From: SHLQ01 sp051011575
Lineage (GTDB): Bacteria; Actinomycetota; Acidimicrobiia; Acidimicrobiales; SHLQ01
Length of the DNA: 12,276 nucleotides
Assembly (NCBI GenBank): GCA_051011575.1
Contig: JBPCTR010000070.1
Coordinates: 1-12,276 of the forward strand
Direction: 5' to 3'
Below, one piece after another: positions 1 to 6,041 of the stretch. The position numbers were made by a program, and so were the translations under genes. The stretch's first letter is position 1. Each line of letters starts with the position of its first letter. The notes under the pieces were generated by a model. It did no database searches and was not told the DNA's origin. It was given only the letters and a program-made list of their open reading frames with translations.

Positions 1-911
1 ATGCGGGCTGCGATCTCGCCGACCGACTCAACCTTGCTCACAGCAACATCGACGAACCCGACAATCGCGGCGGATCTGGTGAACTTCTCGTAGAGCGAGA
101 GGTCGTTGTGGCGATGGCAGTCCTCGACCGACATGGCATCGACCTTGCCGTCCAGCGCCTCCACGAGTACGTGATATGCCATGTGATCGGCTTTGGGATA
201 CTCAGGATTGTCAAGCCGGTCCGGATAGCCACAGCACATGTGCATTGCGCGGGTGACGTCGGCGTCTACACCATGGAAGCACCGTTCGAGCGCTTCGACG
301 CCAAACGCGAGAGCTTGATCGGGCTTGCGGGCGAAGACCGGCTCGTCGATTTGAATGTGCTGACACCCGGCTGTTGCCAGGGCACGTACTTCGGCGTTGA
401 GTGCAGCTGCCAGATCGAAGGCCAGCCGTTGATCGTCGTTGTAGTGACAGTCCGCGGTGCTGTCGGCGATCGTCATCGGTCCGGGAAGGGTGATCTTGAC
501 CGGTCGGCCACTCGCCGCCTGTGCTTGGCGGTAGTCACGGACCAGAACGCTGTCGCCGGGCTTCACATCGCCCCGAATAGCGGGAAGGTCGCAGTCGTAG
601 GCACCGTCGCGCAGCACTCGACGCTCGAGGTTCTCGAAGTCGAAGCCCGTGAAATGACGGCACTGATAATGCACGTAGTTCTCTCGTCGCTGTTCGCCGT
701 CGGTCGGGATGGTGATGCCGCAATCGACTTGGGCGTTCACGACCTCGGCGGTGGCGCGAGCGAAGGCGGGTTCGTGCTCTGGGGCCTCGGTCCACGTCGC
801 GACGACATCCGAGCCATAGTTCTGGGCACCGAGGTCTATGTGAAACCAGTCCGTTATCGGGACGTAGTCCGGCTTGGGAAATGCGCCGATGCACGTGGTG
901 CGAATAGGCAT
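1..911 (-). CDS. MetE-like cobalamin-independent methionine synthase family protein (partial, C-terminus off left edge)
   Basis: The reverse frame from ATG at 911 stays open for 303 codons to the window edge. It matches the catalytic (C-terminal) barrel of cobalamin-independent methionine synthase. I see GITIPTDGEQRRENYVHY (65-82), QIDEP (187-191), and HMC (224-226) followed by E263 in SVED, which fit the His-x-Cys and Glu zinc ligands. The fourth ligand, a Cys, would lie beyond the edge. The protein starts directly with the core domain, so it is one of the single-domain MetE-like proteins and not full-length MetE. In this family the zinc activates a thiol for alkyl transfer; the substrate could be homocysteine, but relatives include epoxyalkane:coenzyme M transferase, so the reaction is not certain. 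A TAGGTT -10-like hexamer 7 nt before the ATG suggests leaderless translation. The gene is divergent from the cupin gene. Confidence 0.86.
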   Translation of the reverse strand, partial: MPIRTTCIGAFPKPDYVPITDWFHIDLGAQNYGSDVVATWTEAPEHEPAFARATAEVVNAQVDCGITIPTDGEQRRENYVHYQCRHFTGFDFENLERRVLRDGAYDCDLPAIRGDVKPGDSVLVRDYRQAQAASGRPVKITLPGPMTIADSTADCHYNDDQRLAFDLAAALNAEVRALATAGCQHIQIDEPVFARKPDQALAFGVEALERCFHGVDADVTRAMHMCCGYPDRLDNPEYPKADHMAYHVLVEALDGKVDAMSVEDCHRHNDLSLYEKFTRSAAIVGFVDVAVSKVESVGEIAAR

Positions 912-918
912 GCCGGCG

Positions 919-924
919 AACCTA
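919..924 (-). promoter_or_regulatory. Putative -10 element of the MetE-like gene (leaderless)
   Basis: On the minus strand TAGGTT is followed by 7 nt and then the ATG at 911. This spacing would put the transcription start at or next to the start codon. No Shine-Dalgarno sequence is visible. Inferred from spacing only; no good -35 was identified. Confidence 0.4.
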
Positions 925-1043
925 GTTGGCCTCGGGCCACTACCGCCGCCGTCACGACGATAGAAGGGATGAGGTCGAACCGATCGCGAGCACGGACGAG
1001 AAACTCTTGCCGATCGTTCGGACGTCGCATGACCAATTTCCGG

Positions 1044-1049
1044 TAGTTT
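1044..1049 (+). promoter_or_regulatory. Putative -10 element of the cupin gene (leaderless)
   Basis: TAGTTT is followed by exactly 6 nt and then ATG at 1056, so transcription would begin on the A of the start codon. No Shine-Dalgarno sequence precedes the gene, which supports a leaderless mRNA. Confidence 0.42.
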
Positions 1050-1055
1050 CCGCTC

Positions 1056-1484
1056 ATGGTCGATCCGCCGCGGAATGAACATGGAGTGGCAACCACCGAC
1101 CGACGGATCTTTTCTTGGGATGAGGTGGACTCGGTCAGCTGGGACGAGGATGGCCTCGGTGCCCAGATTCTGAGCGGCGAACAGATGCATCTGATCCGCG
1201 CGGTGTATCGACCGGGCGCGATCTACGAGATGCACAGCCATCCGCACGAGCAGTTCAGCCTGCTCCTTTCGGGACGCCTACTCCTCACCGTTGGGGATGA
1301 AACCCGCGAGATCGCAGCCGGAGACGGGTGGTACGCCCCGAGTGACGTTCCACATGGTGGAGTGGTGGTGGGCGACGAGGAGGCGGTGTTCATCGACGTC
1401 TATTCGCCGGCGACCGCCTGGATTCTTGGAGTCCTCGAGACGGCGAGGCATGTCCCTGCGGCAGGGTCGTCGGCGCCGGACTAA
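1056..1484 (+). CDS. Cupin domain protein
   Basis: A 142-aa single-domain cupin. Motif 1 is visible at residues 54-73 (G, then H60-x-H62, H64, E65, Q66 and G73). Motif 2 is visible at 89-100 (G89, P95, H100). These give the usual His/His/Glu(Gln)/His metal site of a beta-barrel cupin. There is no signal peptide or DNA-binding domain, so it is a cytosolic small-molecule enzyme or binding protein of unknown substrate. It is divergent from the MetE-like gene and convergent with the VOC gene. A hairpin begins 2 nt after its stop. ATG 1056 was chosen because a -10-like hexamer lies 6 nt upstream. The family is clear; the specific function is not. Confidence 0.85.
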   Translation: MVDPPRNEHGVATTDRRIFSWDEVDSVSWDEDGLGAQILSGEQMHLIRAVYRPGAIYEMHSHPHEQFSLLLSGRLLLTVGDETREIAAGDGWYAPSDVPHGGVVVGDEEAVFIDVYSPATAWILGVLETARHVPAAGSSAPD

Positions 1485-1525
1485 TCCCGTAGCGGTACGG
1501 GCGCCTCATGAACATCTGCGTACAT
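1481..1525 (-). CDS. Possible 14-codon ORF or gene remnant behind a very strong ribosome binding site
   Basis: Directly after the VOC stop codon (minus strand) is AAGGAGG (1540-1534), 8 nt before an ATG at 1525. The frame encodes MYADVHEAPVPLRD and stops at 1481-1483, on top of the cupin stop codon. The site is a better Shine-Dalgarno than that of most genes here. It may serve a real micro-ORF, be what remains of a lost downstream gene of the VOC operon, or be chance. Nothing further identifies the peptide. Confidence 0.25.
   Translation of the reverse strand: MYADVHEAPVPLRD
1486..1501 (+). terminator. Hairpin between convergent cupin and VOC genes
   Basis: CCCGTA-GCGG-TACGGG is a perfect 6-bp stem with a tetraloop starting 2 nt after the cupin stop. 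It lacks a T-tract, so it may be a weak or bidirectional terminator or an mRNA 3'-end stabiliser. On the minus strand it lies within the possible 14-codon ORF. Confidence 0.45.
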
Positions 1526-1540
1526 GGTGGCCGCCTCCTT

Positions 1541-1939
1541 CTAGACCACGCCAATAGCGTGGTTGGAGTTCACGACAAGAGTGTTGCCCTCGGGATCGGT
1601 CGCAATGAACCGATCATGGGGGTTGCCGCGCTGAATGACACCGGGGGCGGCGCCCTCGGTCTCCAACACCGCTCTCGTCTCGTCGATGTCATCGACGATC
1701 AAGTCGAGGCTTGCCACTCCGGCTTCGCCAGATTGGATGATGAGGTGCGTGCCACCTCGGAGCTCCACGATCGACATGCGACCCATGTTCACCACGAGGC
1801 GCATGCCGATTGTGGTGTAGAAGTCGGTCATCGTGTCGATGTCGGCGGCGGTGATGGCCGTGTGGCCGATTCCGAATCTCGGCCGGCGGTCTTCGCCGGG
1901 TTCAGAAACGGAGTCGGGATTGTGTTGTAATACTGACAT
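1541..1939 (-). CDS. VOC (glyoxalase/bleomycin-resistance fold) protein
   Basis: A 132-aa protein with one VOC module made of two beta-alpha-beta-beta-beta units. The first half begins GIGHTAI (H26) and runs through FYTTIGMRLV to HLIIQ. The second half begins SLDLIVDDID and ends ATDPEGNTLVVNSN. Members bind a divalent metal and act on small electrophiles, as in dioxygenases, epimerases and resistance proteins; the substrate here is unknown. ATG 1939 was chosen over the longer open frame that reaches 2230. It has AGGAG at 1955-1951, and the upstream codons lack family similarity and run across the intergenic palindrome. The C-terminal codons contain CCACGC-N5-GCGTGG (1545-1561), which may form a hairpin near the transcript end. 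Confidence 0.85.
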   Translation of the reverse strand: MSVLQHNPDSVSEPGEDRRPRFGIGHTAITAADIDTMTDFYTTIGMRLVVNMGRMSIVELRGGTHLIIQSGEAGVASLDLIVDDIDETRAVLETEGAAPGVIQRGNPHDRFIATDPEGNTLVVNSNHAIGVV

Positions 1940-1965
1940 GCAGGTAAAGTCTCCTAGATATATGT

Positions 1966-1983
1966 TGTTAAGCATGCCTAACA
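1966..1983. promoter_or_regulatory. 18-bp palindromic operator candidate
   Basis: TGTTAAGCATGCCTAACA is an inverted repeat with only one mismatched pair, centred on GCATGC. It lies in the 87-nt region between the divergent VOC and lipoprotein genes, next to an AT-rich stretch (1957-1966) that could hold a VOC -10. Read on the minus strand, TTAGGCATGCTTAAC resembles DtxR/IdeR-type boxes loosely. The binding factor is unknown and no regulator gene is adjacent. Confidence 0.45.
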
Positions 1984-2026
1984 TCACTGTTTCTGTTCTT
2001 ATTCCCACAGCGCGGGGAGCGACGCC

Positions 2027-2650
2027 GTGATGCGAGGATTGATAAGAACCGCCGCCCTCATCGGCGCTCTCGCGACGATCGCCCTCGGAGCCTGCTCGAG
2101 CGGCGATGACCCTGTCGACGGGGTGGCGACGCCGGAGCAATCCGAGACCGTCGACGACGCGTCTCCCCTCGAGGTCGCGCTCCCAGTCCGCGAGGGTCCA
2201 CGCCGCGAAACAACCGGCGCCGTTCCCCATGTCCAGCTTGATGCCGAGCCAGACGAAACGGTGGACGCAGAACTTCGGCGGCGAGCATTCCTCCTCCCCG
2301 GCGTTCAGAACCTTCCATCAGATCGCTCGTTGCCGGGCGCCCGCGGACTTGCGTTTTCCGATGATCTCGAACTCGCTCGTCCGGAAGTGATCAGTGGCAG
2401 CCGTGAATTCGCACACATCCACCCCGACGGCAGTCTCCATGTCTGGCTTCCCGTCGCTCGCGCGCGAGAAGTCGACGAAACGAAGTGGGGCGAGATTCAC
2501 CCCTGGGCTGATCGCGACGGATTCTGGGACGGCGTGGTGATGATCTATACGCCAGAGACCGTCGACGAACTCGACATCACGATCCGCCTGCTCGTCGACG
2601 CGTACAACTTCGTTGTCGGCGCCAGCCTCGAACCGAGCGACATCGGCTGA
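2027..2650 (+). CDS. Lipoprotein with C-terminal DUF5519/luciferase-type domain
   Basis: A 207-aa exported lipoprotein. The N-terminus has arginines at 3 and 7, a hydrophobic segment (about 8-20), and the lipobox LGAC with C23 as lipidation site. An acidic low-complexity linker follows (26-85). Residues about 98-198 match the DUF5519 ('luciferase') domain as I know it: a FAHIHPDGSLH strand (128-138), KWGEIHPW (153-160), and a MIYTP-containing strand with a final helix (172-198). The domain's biochemical role is unknown to me. Either GTG 2027 or ATG 2030 can start it; GGGGAG (2014-2019) is 7 nt from GTG 2027, so I use that. It is divergent from the VOC gene and shares the palindromic region. 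Confidence 0.72.
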   Translation: MMRGLIRTAALIGALATIALGACSSGDDPVDGVATPEQSETVDDASPLEVALPVREGPRRETTGAVPHVQLDAEPDETVDAELRRRAFLLPGVQNLPSDRSLPGARGLAFSDDLELARPEVISGSREFAHIHPDGSLHVWLPVARAREVDETKWGEIHPWADRDGFWDGVVMIYTPETVDELDITIRLLVDAYNFVVGASLEPSDIG

Positions 2651-2786
2651 AGTCGCCGAACCCGGCTCAGGTATCGACAACAACGCCCGCCCGCTACCGA
2701 GACCCTTAGTTCTTCTCAGGGTTCTCAGGGCACGCGCCGGGAGATCCCCAATAGAACCCCGGTCTTCGAGCGATCACGATGAAGAC
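2651..2786. other. Non-coding spacer after the lipoprotein gene
   Basis: First part of a 347-bp stretch (2651-2997) without a convincing gene. It holds a tandem copy of TTCTCAGGG near 2712-2730 but no clear hairpin terminator. Longer frames crossing it on either strand have arbitrary composition and no ribosome binding site. Confidence 0.5.
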
Positions 2787-2960
2787 ATGGACGTCATCGT
2801 CGAAGAGATCATCCACGCCTACATCGTTCCCTACGTGAGCCCGAGCCTTCTCGTGGCCGCTGCCGCGAGCATTGTGGTGCTCTTGTCTGGCCTCGCCGCC
2901 AGGATCGTCGAGCTCGGCCAATCTGTAACCAGCGCTACCCTTCACCAGCTACGCCCCTAG
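2787..2960 (+). CDS. Possible small single-pass membrane protein
   Basis: An ORF of 57 aa from ATG 2787. It has an acidic N-terminus (MDVIVEE), one hydrophobic segment at about residues 18-35 (SPSLLVAAAASIVVLLSG), and a short polar tail. No good Shine-Dalgarno is visible, and I do not recognise the family. The longer frame starting at 2613 overlaps the lipoprotein gene and adds nothing protein-like. The hydrophobic run is the only support. Confidence 0.33.
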   Translation: MDVIVEEIIHAYIVPYVSPSLLVAAAASIVVLLSGLAARIVELGQSVTSATLHQLRP

Positions 2961-2986
2961 TTGCCTCCCGCGGTGACGACCGGCGC

Positions 2987-2992
2987 TAGGGT
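2987..2992 (+). promoter_or_regulatory. Putative -10 element of the FAD oxidoreductase gene (leaderless)
   Basis: TAGGGT is followed by 5 nt and ATG 2998, slightly shorter than the ideal spacing. TTGCCT at 2961-2966 is a possible -35 but with a long 20-nt spacer. There is no Shine-Dalgarno sequence. Confidence 0.38.
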
Positions 2993-2997
2993 CGGGC

Positions 2998-4245
2998 ATG
3001 CCTCAGCACCCTGGACCGATCTGCGTGATCGGGGCAGGAATCATCGGCTCTTCAGCCGCACTCCACCTGGTCGAGTCCGGCGCAAGTGAGGTCATCGTCA
3101 TCGACGCCGGTGAGCCGCTGAGCGGCACCACTCCAGCCGGCGCCGGTTTTGTTGCACGCTTCGGCGCCGATCACAACCGACGGCTCGGTGCGTGCACGAT
3201 CCCGCTACAGGACTACGGCCTTGCGTTCTACCGCAGCCTGCACGAATCCGGTGCGGATCTCGAATACGCGAGCAATGGCAACGTGGTGCTCGCCCTCACG
3301 CCGGCCATGCTCGACACGCTCGCCGACGGCATCTTGGGGCATCCAGATGCTGCCCCTGGCACACGCCGGCTCGACGCGGACGGGGTCGCAGAGTTGATGC
3401 GAGGAGCAGTCGATCCGTCGACGATCGCTGGTGGCGTGTTCATGCCTGAGGGAATTCAGCTCACCACGGCACTCGCGCAGCAAGAAATCCTCAACCGTCT
3501 CGACGACGCCGACGTGCAGTTCCACTGGGCCACTCCAGCGACCGGTGTTTGTGCGATCGATGGCTCGGTCACCGGGGTCGAGACGAACAACGGCACCATC
3601 GATGCGTCGACGATCGTGTTCGCCGCAGGGGCATGGAACCAAGCGCTGCTCGAGTTGGTCGATCGCCGTCTCCCGCTCATCCCCATGGTCGCCACCCGAT
3701 TTGTGTCCGAGCCGGCAGGCTTGTCGCCGCTCATGCCCACCGTTCAGTGCATGGAGCTTCATTTGTGGCTACGTGAACTGCAGAGCGCATTCTCGTGGGG
3801 CGGCAGCTTCGCATATCGACTCGTCTCGGCGCTCGAGGACGGCGGACTCGAGTTCGGGTACGGACGTCCCGTGTCGCCGGCGCTAATCGAGGCGCAGCAT
3901 GCGCATCAGGAGCACGTGGCCGAGGTCTTCCCCGCGCTCTCGGAGCTCTCGACCGCCGAGACCATCCAAGGAGTCCCGGTCTACACCGTCGACGGCGGTC
4001 TCTACATCGGCGCGGTTCCCGGCATCGAGGGTCTCTGGGCCCTCGCCGGCGACAGCGAGTCGGGCATCACGCATGGACCTGGAATGGGCAAGCTCATTGC
4101 TCAACTCATCATGGGAGAAACGCCCTTTGCCGACCCGGCACCGTTCCGGCTCGACCGTGTGGACCCTGCGGCCTACCCCGACGAATTGTCGATGGTCGCC
4201 GCCATGGCCGAAGACCGCATCGCCAGGGCCGCAAAGCTCAGCTGA
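2998..4245 (+). CDS. FAD-dependent oxidoreductase, DAO (D-amino acid/sarcosine oxidase-like) family
   Basis: A 415-aa protein. The N-terminal Rossmann fingerprint is VIGAGIIGSSAALHL (GxGxxG at 12-17), with D36 in VIDAG for the ribose. A second FAD-contacting segment is FAAGAWNQ (208-215). The C-terminal FAD motif lies near ALAGDSESGITHGPGMGK. The order and length match the DAO superfamily, which oxidises C-N bonds of amino acids, N-methyl amino acids or related amines. The substrate cannot be read from the sequence. It converges with the class V PLP enzyme, the stop codons being only 25 nt apart, so both may act on amino compounds, but they are not co-transcribed. There is no signal peptide, so it is cytosolic. 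Confidence 0.88.
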   Translation: MPQHPGPICVIGAGIIGSSAALHLVESGASEVIVIDAGEPLSGTTPAGAGFVARFGADHNRRLGACTIPLQDYGLAFYRSLHESGADLEYASNGNVVLALTPAMLDTLADGILGHPDAAPGTRRLDADGVAELMRGAVDPSTIAGGVFMPEGIQLTTALAQQEILNRLDDADVQFHWATPATGVCAIDGSVTGVETNNGTIDASTIVFAAGAWNQALLELVDRRLPLIPMVATRFVSEPAGLSPLMPTVQCMELHLWLRELQSAFSWGGSFAYRLVSALEDGGLEFGYGRPVSPALIEAQHAHQEHVAEVFPALSELSTAETIQGVPVYTVDGGLYIGAVPGIEGLWALAGDSESGITHGPGMGKLIAQLIMGETPFADPAPFRLDRVDPAAYPDELSMVAAMAEDRIARAAKLS

Positions 4246-4270
4246 CCCAAGGCATCTCCCGCGACCGAAG

Positions 4271-5530
4271 CTAGGAACCAGCGAGTCGGTTGACGGTCGC
4301 CAGCATGCGTTCGACCTCGGCTCGGCTGTTGTAGTGACTTGCCGATGCCCGAATGCAGTTGTCGATGCCGAGCGGCACGAGGACACCAGCCGAGTAGTAG
4401 TCCTGCGTGCGCGCGTGGGTGCGCACACCGTCGGCGTTGAGCGCATCGACGACGGCGAGGCTGTCATGGCCATCGATCATGAACGACACCATTCCCGAGC
4501 GGTGTTCGCTCGTCGTCGGACCGACGACATGGACGTTGTCGAGGTTTCCGAGACCTGGCAGGCCACCGGTCCCCCACATCATGGCGTCGACGAGGTCCTG
4601 CTCCTGGTCGCGAATGGCGATCGCGGCGCGCTCCAACAGCTCCCGCGGCGTCGACGAGCCGGCATTGCCGGAAGCCTCCGCCCCGAGCCACTCGAGGTAG
4701 CGGACGACTTCGGAGAACGCGGCATACGCCGAGGTGTCACGCGTGCCGAGTTCCCACACGTTCACCGCCGCGCCGTCGAGCTGTTCGTGGGGCACGTTCG
4801 CTAATCGGTCGGATACCCACGCGACGCCGAAGTTGTGACGGGAGAACAGCTTGTAGCCCGAGACCACATAGCCGTCGACCCCGTACTCGTCGATATCTAC
4901 CCGGCCGTGGGCGGCGTGTTGGATGCCATCGACGATGATGAAGCACTCCGGAGCGAGGGCGCGGATCTCGGTGGCGATCGCGGCAACGTCGACGTGCATG
5001 CCGGTGACAGGACTCGCGTGGATGATCGTGGCGACGGCGAGGTCGGGAGTGATCGCCGGGCGGTACTGGTCCACGCTCACCACGGTCGTCTCCGTGTCGA
5101 AGCCGACCTGTGCATAGGTCATGCCGGCGATCGGAGCCCAACGCCGGCACGCGCTGTACGTGGCCGGGTGTTCGAGATGACTACCGATGACCAACGACCC
5201 GGAACCGGCAAATATGGCGTTGCGAATGAGGCGACCCAGCAGCTCCGTACCGGTCTCGCCGATGAACACCTCACCGCCGGAGGCGCCGAGCAGCAGTTTC
5301 ATGTCGGCGCGGCCCTGGGCGATGATGCCCCTTAGGTACGTCGAGGCGACGTTGGTGCGACCCTGGTTGTCGGGAAACGCCATCAGTTCTGCGGTGCGTT
5401 CCACCGCCGCCTTCAATGTCAGCGACCCACCGGCGTTTTCGAAGAATGCCCGGGGGCCCTGGATTGGACAGACATCGGCGTGGTGGAAGCGATCGCGGAT
5501 GGTGGTGAGGAGTTGCTCATCGAAGGTCAC
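4271..5530 (-). CDS. Class V aminotransferase-fold PLP enzyme (SufS-like fold, no visible desulfurase cysteine)
   Basis: A 419-aa fold-type I PLP enzyme. The pattern is that of class V: LEHPAT (119-124), D201 with Q204 and H205 in DGIQHAAH, and the Schiff-base lysine K227 in SGYKLFSRHNFG. A C-terminal GVRTHARTQDYYSAG segment aligns with the loop that carries the catalytic Cys in cysteine desulfurases. No Cys is present in that loop, so a lyase, epimerase or aminotransferase role is more likely than sulfur mobilisation. The start is GTG 5530: an in-frame TGA lies four codons upstream, so it cannot be longer in this direction. No clear Shine-Dalgarno is seen. It is divergent from the 109-aa gene and convergent with the FAD oxidoreductase. 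Confidence 0.85.
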   Translation of the reverse strand: MTFDEQLLTTIRDRFHHADVCPIQGPRAFFENAGGSLTLKAAVERTAELMAFPDNQGRTNVASTYLRGIIAQGRADMKLLLGASGGEVFIGETGTELLGRLIRNAIFAGSGSLVIGSHLEHPATYSACRRWAPIAGMTYAQVGFDTETTVVSVDQYRPAITPDLAVATIIHASPVTGMHVDVAAIATEIRALAPECFIIVDGIQHAAHGRVDIDEYGVDGYVVSGYKLFSRHNFGVAWVSDRLANVPHEQLDGAAVNVWELGTRDTSAYAAFSEVVRYLEWLGAEASGNAGSSTPRELLERAAIAIRDQEQDLVDAMMWGTGGLPGLGNLDNVHVVGPTTSEHRSGMVSFMIDGHDSLAVVDALNADGVRTHARTQDYYSAGVLVPLGIDNCIRASASHYNSRAEVERMLATVNRLAGS

Positions 5531-5598
5531 GAACGAAGATCATTCCACGTGTCGGACTGGACGCCGCGAGGACCTCGACGCAATGGCAACATTGGCCC

Positions 5599-5928
5599 AT
5601 GGCATTTGGTCAACCATCGGGCCCCCCTGCGTCACATCGACAGGTCCAGGATCTTCTCGCTCTTCTCGAGGACGCCGGCCATGCCGACTTCCGAGACGCG
5701 CGTGGGCCACTGGGTTTCACCCAACGCCAGGCAGGTGGGAAGTTCACTCGTGACGAGGCACAAGCCTTCATCGATCAACTCGAACAGGCCGCGCATGAAG
5801 GGACCACGCCCTCACCGGCGAAGCCGGCCGAGAAGCTCTCGAAGACCGAGCGAGCGATGCGAGACATTCCCACCGAACAGCTCGCCGCTGAGCTTCAGCG
5901 TCGTGGTTGGATCGTCGCGGAGCCCTGA
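5599..5928 (+). CDS. Conserved small actinobacterial protein of unknown function
   Basis: A 109-aa soluble protein. The N-terminal half (about 14-63, QVQDLLALLEDAGH through QAGGKFTRDEAQAFIDQLE) and the C-terminal RDIPTEQLAAELQRRGWIV look like two short helical modules joined by a Pro/Ala/Lys-rich linker (70-80). I recall similar hypothetical proteins in actinobacteria, but no function. ATG 5599 has no good Shine-Dalgarno and no in-frame alternative start just upstream. Codon use and the regular amphipathic pattern support real coding. Confidence 0.68.
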   Translation: MAFGQPSGPPASHRQVQDLLALLEDAGHADFRDARGPLGFTQRQAGGKFTRDEAQAFIDQLEQAAHEGTTPSPAKPAEKLSKTERAMRDIPTEQLAAELQRRGWIVAEP

Positions 5929-5970
5929 GACATCTCGGTTACTTGCGCCGGTCCGCCATCGACGCCCGGC

Positions 5971-6000
5971 TTCGACTGATTGCACAACGCAGCGTAGATA
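5971..6000 (+). promoter_or_regulatory. Putative promoter of the selenoprotein operon
   Basis: TTCGAC (5971-5976) and TAGATA (5995-6000) are separated by 18 nt. They lie in the spacer between the 109-aa gene and the selenoprotein gene, about 40 nt before the start codon. This is a weak match to a housekeeping actinobacterial promoter. Confidence 0.33.
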
Positions 6001-6041
6001 GGACAGAGTGAGTGCTCGCCGCACAGGAACGGAGAGCGCCG

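Noticed and set aside
108..1046. Plus-strand open frame of 312 codons opposite the MetE-like gene
   Set aside because: Antisense shadow: the minus strand carries the MetE motifs in a frame open to the window edge.
854..1096. Minus-strand 80-codon frame spanning the MetE/cupin divergent region
   Set aside because: It overlaps the starts of both genes, has no ribosome binding site, and ends in Arg/Ser-rich noise.
1940..2230. N-terminal extension of the VOC gene to 2230
   Set aside because: The extra residues are low-quality and overlap the lipoprotein gene and its signal peptide. AGGAG before ATG 1939 gives the natural start.
5581..5594. Inverted repeat CAATG-GCAA-CATTG before the 109-aa gene
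   Set aside because: Five-base arms with no supporting promoter geometry; likely chance.
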